64,000 bases of DNA from Vallitalea maricola (lineage in GTDB: Bacteria; Bacillota; Clostridia; Lachnospirales; Vallitaleaceae). Positions 18,544 to 27,843 of the stretch are shown here, piece by piece. Within the stretch, counting starts at the first letter, position 1, and each line of letters opens with the position of its first letter. The stretch is from NCBI RefSeq assembly GCF_036985595.1, contig NZ_BTPU01000036.1, positions 39,221 to 103,220 of the forward strand, read 5' to 3'. The notes under the pieces were generated by a model. It made no database searches. It was not told the origin of the DNA and worked only from the letters and a program-made list of their open reading frames with translations. Both the position numbers and the translations under genes were made by a program.

Positions 18544-18578
18544 ATAGTAGATGCCTTACATATTATTATAGTCAGAAA

Positions 18579-18627
18579 AAGAAGTTGTAAAGATTTTAAA
18601 ATATCTCTTCACAACTTCTTATTTTTA
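18579..18627 (+). terminator. terminator after rRNA methyltransferase gene
   Basis: AAGAAGTTGT (18579-18588) pairs with ACAACTTCTT (18611-18620), with further imperfect pairing inside, followed by ATTTTTA. It overlaps the -35 of the next promoter. Confidence 0.75.
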
Positions 18628-18636
18628 TGTTATCAT
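18608..18636 (+). promoter_or_regulatory. promoter of DUF3793-flavodoxin operon
   Basis: TTCACA (18608-18613) and TATCAT (18631-18636) are 17 bp apart, with an extended -10 TG one base upstream. The predicted start, about 18643, is the first base of the Fur box. Confidence 0.6.
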
Positions 18637-18642
18637 GTAATT

Positions 18643-18661
18643 GATAATGAATGTCATTATC
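18643..18661. promoter_or_regulatory. Fur box
   Basis: GATAAT-GAATGTC-ATTATC matches the 19-bp Fur consensus at 16 of 19 positions and has perfect outer half-sites. It overlaps the predicted transcription start and ends 17 bp before the DUF3793 start, so iron-replete repression is expected. Confidence 0.8.
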
Positions 18662-18678
18662 ATGATGGAGGTGTCTTT

Positions 18679-19284
18679 ATGAGAACTTGTCAAAATAACA
18701 AAGAATGTATACTTAATCATGTGTGCAACGATTATGAAAAGAGATTATTGAAAACCATAAGTCCAGTAATAAAAGGAATAAAGCCAGCAGAAATAATAAG
18801 TCTACCGAAAAGTGAAGAAAATGTTAGGGGCAAATTAAAATTATTAACTACCATGTATAACAAATGCAACAAAATAAAAGGTGAAATCATTAATTACTCT
18901 AGTAAGAGCATAAAAATATTTATATATAATGAAGATGCTCTACAAAAAATATTACATAAAAAAAATATTCGCAACTTTTTAGCAACATGGGGGTATAGTC
19001 CTAGTTATTCCTTAGAAGATTGCTTAGATAAACTGTTTCGTAAAATAAGCATGGGGAAGATACCTGATGAAATAGGAATATTTTTAGGGTATCCATTAAA
19101 AGATGTGATGGGATTCATGGGAGTTGTTAATTTACCATTGACAAAAGTTAATTATTGGAGGATTTATGGTGATGCCAATATATCAGATAGACTATACGAT
19201 AATATTCAAAAAGTAAAACATCATACAGAAAAATTACTTGTACATAAAACACCTCAACAAGTTTTTGAATTACTAATAAGTTAA
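18679..19284 (+). CDS. DUF3793 family protein
   Basis: Cytoplasmic protein of 201 residues with no catalytic motif I recognise. It matches the DUF3793 pattern: a cysteine-containing N-terminus, GIKPAEIISLP, and the conserved centre GIFLGYPLKDVMGFMG. The family is commonly found next to flavodoxin genes in clostridia. Here it is followed 16 bp later by flavodoxin and preceded by a Fur box. The molecular role is unknown; a job in iron-limited electron transfer or flavodoxin handling is inference from context. The ribosome site is TGGAGGTG. Confidence 0.82.
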   Translation: MRTCQNNKECILNHVCNDYEKRLLKTISPVIKGIKPAEIISLPKSEENVRGKLKLLTTMYNKCNKIKGEIINYSSKSIKIFIYNEDALQKILHKKNIRNFLATWGYSPSYSLEDCLDKLFRKISMGKIPDEIGIFLGYPLKDVMGFMGVVNLPLTKVNYWRIYGDANISDRLYDNIQKVKHHTEKLLVHKTPQQVFELLIS

Positions 19285-19300
19285 TATGGAGGTAAATAAA

Positions 19301-19732
19301 ATGGATAAAGCATTAATTATTTATTGGAGTGGCACAGGAAATACAGAGGCAATGGCTAATGGTATTGCAAAAGGTATAGAATCAGAGGGAAAAGAAGTAC
19401 AGATAATTCCTGTTGATGCGGCTAACAAGGATATGGTGAAAGAAGCAACACATATAGCTCTTGGATGCTCAGCCATGGGAGCAGAGGTATTGGAAGAAGA
19501 TGAAATGGAACCTTTTGTTGAAAGCTTAGAAGACATTGATTGGTCAAATAAAAAATTAGCCCTATTCGGTTCTTATGACTGGGGAGACGGCGAATGGATG
19601 AGAAACTGGCAGGAAAGAATGGAATCATGTGGTGCCACTTTAGTCAAAGATGGTCTTGCTGTTAATCTAGAACCTGAAGGAGAAGAATTAGAAAAATGCA
19701 TAGATCTAGGTAAAACACTTGTAACTGCTTAA
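19301..19732 (+). CDS. flavodoxin
   Basis: Small FMN electron carrier of 143 residues. The phosphate-binding loop is YWSGTGNTEAMA near residues 8-19, and later FMN loops include GCSAMGAEVLEED and FGSYDWGDGEWM. The tryptophan in SYDWGDGEW is the usual flavin-stacking region. An ATG at 19286 is in frame, but it lies at the ribosome site GGAGGT (19288-19293), so 19301 is the start. As the second gene of a Fur-controlled pair it probably replaces ferredoxin under iron shortage. Confidence 0.94.
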   Translation: MDKALIIYWSGTGNTEAMANGIAKGIESEGKEVQIIPVDAANKDMVKEATHIALGCSAMGAEVLEEDEMEPFVESLEDIDWSNKKLALFGSYDWGDGEWMRNWQERMESCGATLVKDGLAVNLEPEGEELEKCIDLGKTLVTA

Positions 19733-19747
19733 TTCTATATAATACTA

Positions 19748-19800
19748 AAAGGAGCAATTACTACATTAATTAAAATGTAATAAGCTCCTTTAAAATTTTT
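19748..19800 (+). terminator. probable terminator after flavodoxin
   Basis: AAAGGAGC (19748-19755) pairs with GCTCCTTT (19784-19791), with a nested TACAT/ATGTA, followed by TAAAATTTTT. Confidence 0.6.
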
Positions 19801-19836
19801 TAATAATAATGTATGAAATTAATATTGAACTACAGA

Positions 19837-19893
19837 GCGGAGGTAGTATAGGGGAAAATTTGCTGACGGAATATTTCCCTATACTATCTCTGC
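19837..19893. repeat. long near-perfect hairpin of unknown role
   Basis: Bases 19837-19856 pair with 19874-19893 over 20 consecutive positions (three G-T wobbles) around a 17-base loop. It lies between convergent genes, just outside the TPR gene stop at 19910, and has no T run. It might be a structured RNA, a bidirectional terminator or a small palindromic element. Confidence 0.7.
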
Positions 19894-19909
19894 GACTGTT
19901 AGCTTATAC

Positions 19910-20833
19910 TTAATTGTATTTCTCCAATTTCCTCTCAACATCCTCACGTGTAACAGTATTAAGCGCATTAATATTACAAGAAGCAGTTTTCTTGTAATAT
20001 TTCCTTGCTTCTTCTATATCATTTTTCTTTTCAAAAATCAATCCCATATAATAGTTGCTATCAGCCATATTAGGATTAATCTCTAATGCAGACTTTAGAT
20101 ATTTGATTGCTTCACCGTAATCGTTCAATTCATAATATATCTGTCCAAGATTATCAAGTGCAGGAGCATGAGTAGCGTTTAAAATCAAAGCTTTTTTACT
20201 GTTTTCAATAGCTTTATCATAATCTTTCTTCAGCAAATACAAGTATCCTAGAGTAGTATAGTCCTGAGCATATACATATGAATTCGTTTTTATTACATAT
20301 TCGTCAGTTGGCTCGTCTTCATTGATTGATTCTTCTAATTCTTTTGGTTCATCATCTGTGTCTGTTACTTTTTCAAAGTCTTTGAATACTTTTTCATACA
20401 TATTGATAGCTTCATCAATATTACCTAGTTTCCAATGACATATGGCAATATTACATTTTATAATTTTATCGGCAAGAAACTGAGGTTTGAGGCTTAGAGC
20501 CTTTTTAAAAATTTCAATTGCCTCATTGATATTATCTTTTTTTAGAAGGACTAGTCCATAAGAAGTTATGATACTAATATTATTGGTATGTAGTTTATAT
20601 GCCAACCTATAATATTTATATGCCTTATTATCATTCTTGAAGGCTGATTGAACCAATATTCCTATGAAACCTATTGAAGTTCCTAAGAACAGAAGTATTG
20701 TTAAAAGTATAAAACCTGCATAAAAGAGTAATAATGTACTTAATGGCATGTGTTTTATAACCATAACAAAGATGTAACAAACTATAAAATAAACTATTGC
20801 AACTAATTTCCATTTCTTTCCTAAAAATTCCAT
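19910..20833 (-). CDS. TPR-repeat membrane protein
   Basis: A protein of 307 residues with two N-terminal membrane segments (LVAIVYFIVCYIFVMVI and LLLFYAGFILLTILLF) and a large tetratricopeptide region from about residue 75 onward. Repeat copies include GLVLLKKDNINEAIEIFKKA, LGYLYLLKKDYDKAIENSKK and LGQIYYELNDYGEAIKYLKS. An acidic linker (DTDDEPKELEESINEDEP) interrupts the repeats. It is probably a membrane-anchored scaffold with the TPR in the cytoplasm; partners are unknown. The gene is monocistronic, with a weak ribosome site before the ATG. Confidence 0.85.
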   Translation of the reverse strand: MEFLGKKWKLVAIVYFIVCYIFVMVIKHMPLSTLLLFYAGFILLTILLFLGTSIGFIGILVQSAFKNDNKAYKYYRLAYKLHTNNISIITSYGLVLLKKDNINEAIEIFKKALSLKPQFLADKIIKCNIAICHWKLGNIDEAINMYEKVFKDFEKVTDTDDEPKELEESINEDEPTDEYVIKTNSYVYAQDYTTLGYLYLLKKDYDKAIENSKKALILNATHAPALDNLGQIYYELNDYGEAIKYLKSALEINPNMADSNYYMGLIFEKKNDIEEARKYYKKTASCNINALNTVTREDVERKLEKYN

Positions 20834-21308
20834 GCTTTTTCATCTCCTATACATAGCTATTTATAAATGATACTACATTAATATAAGGTTTTCAATATGA
20901 ATAATAGTAAATTCTTCAACTTTTTCACTATAAAAACCAATATCCCATCTGAATTGAAGGTAGAAAATTGAGTTGATTATCAAATACTTTGTAAAAATAA
21001 ATAAATTATATACAAAAACATAATTATAAATTAAACAATTTTTAATTAAATATTAATCTATATATATTAAAATTATCATTATCATATAAATTAACCTCAA
21101 AATTTATCAAAAAGTTAAGTTTTAACTTATAAAAACTATATCTATGATAATAATTTAATCAAGTAGTAGCACAAAAATAATAAAGTTGCATTATGTAAGT
21201 TTTTTTTGTAAAATATAATAAGGTAGAATCATAATAAATAGCATAAATATATTAGCATAAGATTATGATATAACATATCAACTCTTTATTAAAAGGAGGA
21301 AGTAAGAT
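20834..21308. other. divergent AT-rich intergenic region
   Basis: This 475-bp, very AT-rich gap lies between the leftward TPR gene and the rightward nfeD gene. TATAAT at 21214-21219 with TTATGT 17 bp upstream could serve nfeD. Bases 21065-21083 resemble a Fur box on the minus strand (15 of 19), but it lies more than 200 bp from both starts and the background is AT-rich, so I do not call it. No ORF with a ribosome site is visible. Confidence 0.6.
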
Positions 21309-21743
21309 ATGCCAGAACCATATTTAATTTGGCTTGGAGTATTAATTATATGTATAATACTTGAAGCGGCTACTCTCGGATTAACAACAATCTGGTTTGC
21401 ATTTGGAGCTTTGGCTTCGCTATTAGTATCTTTATTTGGAGCAGAAATTATTATTCAAGTATTAGTTTTTATAATTGTTTCCTTGTGCTTATTGTATTTT
21501 ACAAGACCAATAGCATTGAAAGTACTCAAAATTGGTCATGCAAAAACCAACTATGAATCAATAATAGGCAAAGTGGGAATAGTTATAGAAGATATTGATA
21601 ATCTTTCTGCAAAAGGTCAAGTAAAAGTTGATGGACAAATATGGAGCTCCCGTTCTTTACATGGTAGTTCTATAGAAAAAGGTATGAAAGTTAAAGTCGC
21701 TGAAGTAAAAGGTGTAAAATTGATTGTTGAAAAAGTAAAATAA
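21309..21743 (+). CDS. NfeD-like membrane protein
   Basis: Short NfeD (class without the protease domain), 144 residues. Three membrane segments in the first 75 residues (LIWLGVLIICIILEAATL, IWFAFGALASLLVSLF, IIIQVLVFIIVSLCLLYF) are followed by a C-terminal OB-fold domain (GKVGIVIEDID to the end). It is paired with an SPFH protein 32 bp downstream, the standard NfeD/flotillin-like pair that organises membrane microdomains. The ribosome site is AAAGGAGGAAG. Confidence 0.92.
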   Translation: MPEPYLIWLGVLIICIILEAATLGLTTIWFAFGALASLLVSLFGAEIIIQVLVFIIVSLCLLYFTRPIALKVLKIGHAKTNYESIIGKVGIVIEDIDNLSAKGQVKVDGQIWSSRSLHGSSIEKGMKVKVAEVKGVKLIVEKVK

Positions 21744-21775
21744 CATTTTGTATAAATTATGAGGAGGAATACATT

Positions 21776-22705
21776 ATGGAATATGTAGGAATTGGAATTA
21801 TTGCTATCGTAGTTATTTTAATAATAAGTAGTATCAAGGTGGTACCACAAGCACATTCGTATGTAATTGAAAGACTTGGTGCATTCCAGACGTCTTGGTC
21901 AGTGGGATTACATATTAAAATACCACTAATTGATAAAGTAGCAAGAAGAGTATCATTAAAAGAACAAGTTTTAGACTTTCCACCACAACCAGTTATTACC
22001 AAAGATAACGTTACTATGAGAATAGATACAGTTGTATACTACCAAATAACTGACCCAAAAGCTTATGCATATGGAATAGTTAATCCATTATCAGCAATTG
22101 AAAACTTGACAGCAACTACACTTAGAAATATAATTGGTGATCTGGAACTTGATGAAACATTAACATCTAGAGAGCTTATCAATACAAAAATGAGAAGTAT
22201 TCTTGACGAAGCAACAGACCCATGGGGAATAAAAGTCAATCGTGTTGAACTAAAAAATATTATACCACCTGCTGAAATACAAGATGCTATGGAGCGTCAA
22301 ATGAAAGCAGAAAGAGGTAGGAGAGAAGCTATCCTTAGAGCTGAAGGTGAGAAGAAATCAGCTATCTTAGTAGCAGAAGGTAGAAAAGAATCAGCTATAC
22401 TAGAAGCAGAAGCACAAAAGGCAGCAGCTATCCTTAGAGCTGAAGCTAAGAAAGAAGCAGCTATAAGAGAAGCAGAAGGTGAAGCTGAAGCTATCTTAAA
22501 AGTTCAAACAGCTACTGCTGAAGGTATTAAGAAGATTAATGAATCCAAACCTTCAAGCCAAGTAATATCTATTAAGAGCCTAGAAGCTTTTGCTAAAGCA
22601 GCTGATGGAAAAGCAACCAAGATAATTATTCCATCAGAGATACAAGGTTTAGCAGGGTTAGCTAAATCAGTTGTGGAAATCGCAAAGGATGATAAAGTTG
22701 ACTAA
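21776..22705 (+). CDS. SPFH/stomatin-prohibitin family protein
   Basis: Membrane-anchored Band-7 protein of 309 residues, of the QmcA/slipin type. One N-terminal membrane segment (VGIGIIAIVVILIISSI) is followed by the SPFH domain (VPQAHSYVIERLGAFQTSW, DNVTMRIDTVVYYQI). A long coiled coil is built from repeated EA/AEG units (about residues 180-260, for example REAILRAEGEKKSAILVAEG), and a short hydrophobic tail ends the protein. It is expected to form oligomeric membrane scaffolds with its NfeD partner. GAGGAGG precedes the ATG. Confidence 0.94.
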   Translation: MEYVGIGIIAIVVILIISSIKVVPQAHSYVIERLGAFQTSWSVGLHIKIPLIDKVARRVSLKEQVLDFPPQPVITKDNVTMRIDTVVYYQITDPKAYAYGIVNPLSAIENLTATTLRNIIGDLELDETLTSRELINTKMRSILDEATDPWGIKVNRVELKNIIPPAEIQDAMERQMKAERGRREAILRAEGEKKSAILVAEGRKESAILEAEAQKAAAILRAEAKKEAAIREAEGEAEAILKVQTATAEGIKKINESKPSSQVISIKSLEAFAKAADGKATKIIIPSEIQGLAGLAKSVVEIAKDDKVD

Positions 22706-22770
22706 GATATATACTATTTAACTTAGTGGATGCATTGAATTATGCAAAATTTAATATAAGTTAAATAATA

Positions 22771-22817
22771 TAATGGGCTAGCTTATTTAGATGTTCTATA
22801 TTATAGTTAGCCCATTA
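22771..22817 (+). terminator. hairpin after SPFH gene, possible terminator
   Basis: TAATGGGCTA (22771-22780) pairs perfectly with TAGCCCATTA (22808-22817). There is no strong T run, so the terminator role is uncertain. Confidence 0.5.
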
Positions 22818-22859
22818 AATGTATAATTTTAGTGTGTCGAATAAGGGAGAAATATTCAA

Positions 22860-24695
22860 ATGAAAGAATTAAAAAAAGTATCGTATAAAGATTTTATTAT
22901 GTTAGCTATACTGTTAGCTAAAGTAACATGTTTTTATTTGTTAATAGGATTTACAAAATCAAGTATAATTATAGGAAGCATAACATTTTTGTTTTTTGTA
23001 GTAATTTTTGTATCATATTTATTTAGCAATAGTAAGCACTGTAATAGATCATTTTTAATTGTATATTCTTTGCTTACATTATTAATGTTTGCAGATTGTT
23101 TGTATTACAGCTATTTCAATCAATTACCATCAGTAAATCAAGTAGCACAGATGAATAATTTGATTGTTGTTGATGAAAGTATCAAATTTACTACACCACC
23201 TATAAGTATTCTATTGTTCATTGATATACCTATATACTATATTTATTTCAAGAAGAAGAGAGCACAAATAACAGGTAATGATACTGTAAAATTCAAACCT
23301 TATAAAAAAGTACTTACATCACTACTATTAGGTTTGCTACTATTGATGTCATGGAATCCAATGAATGCAGATGCAATAAAAGCAGTTAGTAATACTGAGT
23401 TTTTAACATATCATATAAATGATATCTACACAAAAGTATTTGGATACAAAGATAATCAAATCAAGTCAAATGAGAATGTTGATAAAGTGATTGATGAATT
23501 GCAGAAAAACAGATCTATAGATACAAAATATCTTGGGGTAGCAAAAGATAAGAACTTAATTGTTATTCAAGTTGAATCATTACAGAATTTCCCTATTAAT
23601 GCTTATTATGAAGGTCAGGAGCTTACACCTAATCTTAACAAATTAATTAAAGGGGATTCATTATACTTTGAAAATTACTATCAGAATATTGGGAGAGGAA
23701 ATACATCAGATGCAGAGTTTTCAACACAGAATTCTATCTACCCAGTAATTGATGGAGAATGCTATAGATTATACGAGGATAATACATTTTATGGTTTGCC
23801 TTGGATTATGAGAGAACATGGATATAGTACTAAAGTATTTCATGGTTATGAAGCAAGTTTCTGGAATAGAGAAGCAGCATATCCTAACCAAGGATTTGAG
23901 GATTATGTAAGTCTTGAGGATATGAAACTTGATGAAAAGATTGGATTTGGATTATCAGATGTTAGCATGTTTGAACAAGCAGCTGAACATATAGAAAAAA
24001 TGGAAAAACCATTCTATTCTTTTTTAATAACATTATCATGTCACCATCCTTATATACTACCTGATAAATACAATACTATACAATTGAATTCAGAAGATGA
24101 AGGTACAGTATTTGGTAACTATCTACAAGGAGTACATTATTCAGATATGGCTATAGGAGAGTTTATCAGTACACTAAAAGAAAAGGGTTTGTATGATGAT
24201 ACAATCATAGCTATATATGGTGACCATCATGGACTTAATTGCAAGGATGCAAGTAATTATGAATGTATGACAAGATATTTAGGCAAAGAATATGACTATA
24301 ATGAGATGCTTAATATACCTTTAATAATTAACATACCCGGTGCTGATATTAATGAGACCATATCTACTACAGGAGGGCAAGTTGATTTCTTACCTACCAT
24401 AACTAACCTATTGGGAGTACCTATCAAAAATAAATATATATTAGGACAAGATTTGGTAAATGCTAAAAAAGGATATGTTGCATCCGTGACATATATGTTG
24501 AGAGGATCTTTTATAACAGATGATGTTATATTTGAAATGTCAAGAGAATCACTATTCAGTACTAGTACAGCAAAGGACTTAGAGACGAATGAGGTAATTA
24601 AGAATAACATTTATTTAGAAGATTACTATAATAGAGCATTACAATTATTAGATACATCCAAGTATATACTTGAAAATAATCTAATAACAAGATAA
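22860..24695 (+). CDS. lipoteichoic acid synthase family protein (LtaS-like sulfatase fold)
   Basis: Membrane phosphoglycerol transferase of 611 residues. Five membrane segments lie in the first 170 residues, followed by an extracellular alkaline-phosphatase-like domain. The catalytic threonine is T282 in GNTSDAEF, equivalent to the LtaS GKTSDSEF motif. Metal ligands include the E in VIQVESLQNFP and the DHH in YGDHHGLN. The family polymerises or transfers glycerol phosphate from phosphatidylglycerol. Two UgtP-like glycosyltransferase genes follow, which would supply the glycolipid anchor, so a role in lipoteichoic acid synthesis fits well. A TGTCGAA heptamer at 22835 lies just upstream. Confidence 0.9.
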   Translation: MKELKKVSYKDFIMLAILLAKVTCFYLLIGFTKSSIIIGSITFLFFVVIFVSYLFSNSKHCNRSFLIVYSLLTLLMFADCLYYSYFNQLPSVNQVAQMNNLIVVDESIKFTTPPISILLFIDIPIYYIYFKKKRAQITGNDTVKFKPYKKVLTSLLLGLLLLMSWNPMNADAIKAVSNTEFLTYHINDIYTKVFGYKDNQIKSNENVDKVIDELQKNRSIDTKYLGVAKDKNLIVIQVESLQNFPINAYYEGQELTPNLNKLIKGDSLYFENYYQNIGRGNTSDAEFSTQNSIYPVIDGECYRLYEDNTFYGLPWIMREHGYSTKVFHGYEASFWNREAAYPNQGFEDYVSLEDMKLDEKIGFGLSDVSMFEQAAEHIEKMEKPFYSFLITLSCHHPYILPDKYNTIQLNSEDEGTVFGNYLQGVHYSDMAIGEFISTLKEKGLYDDTIIAIYGDHHGLNCKDASNYECMTRYLGKEYDYNEMLNIPLIINIPGADINETISTTGGQVDFLPTITNLLGVPIKNKYILGQDLVNAKKGYVASVTYMLRGSFITDDVIFEMSRESLFSTSTAKDLETNEVIKNNIYLEDYYNRALQLLDTSKYILENNLITR

Positions 24696-24821
24696 TAATG
24701 ATTTGCAAGATATGTAAATTAATCTTGATAGTAAAAAACTTATAAGCATCTAAATTATAAGAAAAAAGCAGCTCTAATTATTAGACTGACTTTTAGCTTT
24801 AATTAATTTAGGGGGATAATT

Positions 24822-25958
24822 ATGAAAAAAACAATAGTAATAGTATCAGCATCAACAGGTTATGGACATAATCAGGTAGCTGGTGCATTAAAATTAGAAT
24901 TTGAAGAAAAAGGATATAAGGCTGTTATTGTAGAGCCGTTAAAGGAAGTAAGTAAATCATTAGATATGTTAGTATCAGATGGTTACAAGATACTTGCAAC
25001 TTTAATGCCTAAAATGTATGGAACAATATACAAGATCAGCAATAATGAAACCATGAACAAACCTGTTGCTAAAATATTTATAAAAGCATTAAAAGATAAA
25101 ATAGAAGAAATAGTTAATTTTGAAAATGCGAGTATGATAATAAGTACACACCCTTTATTGGTAGATGTAATCTCTTCACTAAAAGGTGACGGTGTTCTTG
25201 AGATACCATTTCTATCAATAGTAACTGATTTTCTTCCGCATCAAAGCTATATAAGTGAAAATGTAGATGCTTATTTAGTAGGTAGCAGTTATACGAAAAA
25301 CGGTATAGTAGCTAGAGGAATATCTCCTGATAAAGTTTATTGCTACGGTATACCTATTAAGAGAATTTTTAGAGAAGATGTTGTAACAGAGAAAAAAGAG
25401 GACATATTTACTATTCTGTTAATGGGTGGAAGTATGGGAGTAAGCTCTATTAAGAAGGCGCTTAAAAATTTGCTTAATATCGAGGATAAGCTTAAGATTA
25501 TTGTTGTCTGTGGTAATAACGATACTCTAAAAAATTCTTTAGATGAAAAATATGGTGAGTATATCCCTAATAAGTATATAGAGATACTTGGATTTACTGA
25601 TAAAATACCTGAGCTTATGGAGCTGTCAGATGTAATTATAACTAAGCCAGGTGGTCTTACAGTAACAGAGGCGCTTACTAAGAATATACCAATGATTATA
25701 CCTTATTTCATTCCAGGGCAGGAAGAAGAAAATGCAGAAGTTCTTGTTAATGCGGGAGCAGCAATTAAGGTAGATAGTGTAAAAGAATTAGACGAAGTCG
25801 TAGGAGTTTTAATGAATGACCCTAGTAAAATAAAATGGTTGAAGCAAAATATGAAAGAGATGTCTAAGGAGCATTCTATAGAAAAAACAATTAATCTCTG
25901 TCTAGAATTAATGGAAGAATATAAACCATTTAGGGAGACAATAAAAGATGCAAACTAA
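24822..25958 (+). CDS. UgtP/MGDG synthase-like glycosyltransferase (GT28), copy 1
   Basis: Membrane-associated glycosyltransferase of 378 residues that probably adds a sugar from a UDP-sugar to diacylglycerol. The N-terminal acceptor domain starts with VSASTGYGHNQVAGALKLEF. The C-terminal GT-B donor domain has LMGGSMGVSSIKKAL and the UDP-sugar-binding motif TKPGGLTVTEALTKNIP, followed by PGQEEENAE. The ribosome site GGGGG lies eight bases before the ATG. Its end overlaps the start of a second, divergent copy by 11 bp. Confidence 0.92.
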   Translation: MKKTIVIVSASTGYGHNQVAGALKLEFEEKGYKAVIVEPLKEVSKSLDMLVSDGYKILATLMPKMYGTIYKISNNETMNKPVAKIFIKALKDKIEEIVNFENASMIISTHPLLVDVISSLKGDGVLEIPFLSIVTDFLPHQSYISENVDAYLVGSSYTKNGIVARGISPDKVYCYGIPIKRIFREDVVTEKKEDIFTILLMGGSMGVSSIKKALKNLLNIEDKLKIIVVCGNNDTLKNSLDEKYGEYIPNKYIEILGFTDKIPELMELSDVIITKPGGLTVTEALTKNIPMIIPYFIPGQEEENAEVLVNAGAAIKVDSVKELDEVVGVLMNDPSKIKWLKQNMKEMSKEHSIEKTINLCLELMEEYKPFRETIKDAN

Positions 25959-27072
25959 CTGTGATATTCTAATCCTTACTGCTGATTTTGGAAGTGGACA
26001 TAAATCTGTTTCAAATGCAATCAAAAGTTATATAAATGATGTAGATAGTAGTGTAAATATTGAAATCGTTGATATGTATAAGATTATTAGACCAAAACTG
26101 TATAAATACATCTATAAGTTTTTTGGAATATTAATTAAGTACGGAACAACTATCTATAACTTTGATTATTATAAAAAAAATAATAACGATAAATTTGGTA
26201 AGTTGCACTCTTGCTATAAATCTAGTTCCAAACGATTAGCTAGATATCTGGAAGATGTGCAACCTTCCATTATTATATCGACTTTTCCTACATGCTCTGC
26301 TTATGTGACAAAACATAAAAAAGATAAAAACGTTAGCATACCATTGATTACATGCATAACTGACATTGTAAAAGGGGCAGAATGGCTTCATAAAGGAAAT
26401 GATATGTATTTAGTTGCTACAGATACTGTAAAGAAGAGTATAGTAAAAAGAGGTATAAGTGAAGAGTCTGTAATAACAACAGGAATTCCTATTCGTAGAG
26501 AGTTTTTAGAGGATAAAAACCTACCAGAACTTAGACAACAATACAGTATATCCCAGAAGGATTTTGTAGTGCTAATGATGGGTGGAGGATTAGGGCTGAT
26601 ACCAAAAGAAGTGTCATTCTATAAATGGATAGCTGCTCATAAGCGAATAAAACTATATATTATTACTGGTAATAACAAAGAATTATATAATAAAATAAGC
26701 AAGTATAATGAATATGGCAATATTAATATCCTAAAATACACTCATAAAGTAGCTGATATAATGGCTGTAACTGACTTGTTGATAACCAAACCTGGAGGCA
26801 TTACTTTATTTGAAGCAATAGCAAGTAATCTGCCATTCATTATTTATAAACCTGTTTTGGGACAAGAACTAGAAAATTGCCGTTATATAGAGGAAAAAGA
26901 ATTAGGATATGTTGTTCAAAGTGAAAAAGAATTAATAGATAAGATTAGTCTAGTTATGAATGACGAAGATATTAGAAATAAAATGATAAAGAGTATAAAA
27001 GAAGAAAAAAAGACCATTGACATGAAGTCTTTGGCAGATCATATTATGTCTGTTTATAATCTGAACAAGTAG
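25948..27072 (+). CDS. UgtP/MGDG synthase-like glycosyltransferase (GT28), copy 2
   Basis: Second GT28 enzyme, 374 residues, clearly different in sequence from copy 1. It has the acceptor motif DFGSGHKSVSNAIKSY and donor motifs MMGGGLGLIPKE and ITKPGGITLFEAIAS followed by LGQELENC. It starts inside the end of copy 1, with AGGGAG upstream, so translation is coupled. Two different tandem enzymes suggest stepwise addition of two sugars (a diglucosyl-type anchor) or two separate glycolipids; the order is not decided by sequence. Confidence 0.91.
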   Translation: MQTNCDILILTADFGSGHKSVSNAIKSYINDVDSSVNIEIVDMYKIIRPKLYKYIYKFFGILIKYGTTIYNFDYYKKNNNDKFGKLHSCYKSSSKRLARYLEDVQPSIIISTFPTCSAYVTKHKKDKNVSIPLITCITDIVKGAEWLHKGNDMYLVATDTVKKSIVKRGISEESVITTGIPIRREFLEDKNLPELRQQYSISQKDFVVLMMGGGLGLIPKEVSFYKWIAAHKRIKLYIITGNNKELYNKISKYNEYGNINILKYTHKVADIMAVTDLLITKPGGITLFEAIASNLPFIIYKPVLGQELENCRYIEEKELGYVVQSEKELIDKISLVMNDEDIRNKMIKSIKEEKKTIDMKSLADHIMSVYNLNK

Positions 27073-27109
27073 AGATTAACCATCATTTAGTAAGGTAAGG
27101 TGATTTACT

Positions 27110-27811
27110 ATGATAGCATTATACATTTTATTGGTATTATTGCTTGTATTCATGTTTTACATGGTTATACCTAATTACATTGCAAGAAATAGATCAAAAG
27201 AAGTAATAAAAACTATTAATAAAATTAATGGAAAAACTATAGCATTAACATTTGATGATGGACCAGACCCACTGTATACAAATAGATTACTAGATATACT
27301 TAAACAGAATAATATAAAAGCAACATTTTTCTTAGTAGCTGATAAAGCAGACCAAAATAAAGATATTGTAAAACGAATGGTCAGGGAAGGTCATGGAATA
27401 GGGATGCATACTCTATATCACAAATCAGCTTGGTTGAGTCTGCCACATGAAACAATTAATGAATTTAAAAAAGGCTTAGCCATATTTCATAGACTAGGAC
27501 TAGATATTACATATTACAGACCTCCATGGGGAACGTTTAATGCATTGACTTTAAAAAATGCAATAAAGAATAATTTGAAAATAATACTATGGACTGTGGA
27601 AGCTTTTGATTGGAGAAAAAACAATTCTTCGTCTAACATAGAAAGAATCCTACTAAATAGGATAAAAGATAAGGATATCATTGTTCTACATGATAGTGGA
27701 GGTGCCAAAGGCGCTCCAAATAACACACTTGGTGCATTAGAATCTACCATACCAAAATTGTTGGATTCAGGATTTGATTTCATAACAATTGATGAAATGA
27801 TTAAAGGTTAA
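27110..27811 (+). CDS. polysaccharide deacetylase (NodB domain)
   Basis: Membrane-anchored carbohydrate esterase 4 protein, 233 residues. A single N-terminal helix (ALYILLVLLLVFMFYMVI) places the enzyme outside the cell. The NodB motifs are complete: TFDDGPDP (catalytic D and metal D), HTLYHKS, RPPWG, WTVEAFDW and LHDSGG. It removes N-acetyl or other acyl groups from an envelope glycan or glycolipid. The position between glycosyltransferases and a YkoP-like protein suggests a glycolipid substrate, but peptidoglycan cannot be ruled out. Confidence 0.92.
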   Translation: MIALYILLVLLLVFMFYMVIPNYIARNRSKEVIKTINKINGKTIALTFDDGPDPLYTNRLLDILKQNNIKATFFLVADKADQNKDIVKRMVREGHGIGMHTLYHKSAWLSLPHETINEFKKGLAIFHRLGLDITYYRPPWGTFNALTLKNAIKNNLKIILWTVEAFDWRKNNSSSNIERILLNRIKDKDIIVLHDSGGAKGAPNNTLGALESTIPKLLDSGFDFITIDEMIKG

Positions 27812-27843
27812 GTTGGTTATAATAAACTATATAGGAGAACGCT

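Noticed and set aside
21065..21083. second Fur box
   Set aside because: It matches 15 of 19 but lies over 200 bp from either flanking gene in very AT-rich DNA, with poor second half-site.
22835..22841. Spo0A box before the LtaS-like gene
   Set aside because: The single TGTCGAA lies 19 bp before the start codon near the ribosome site and such heptamers are expected by chance several times here.
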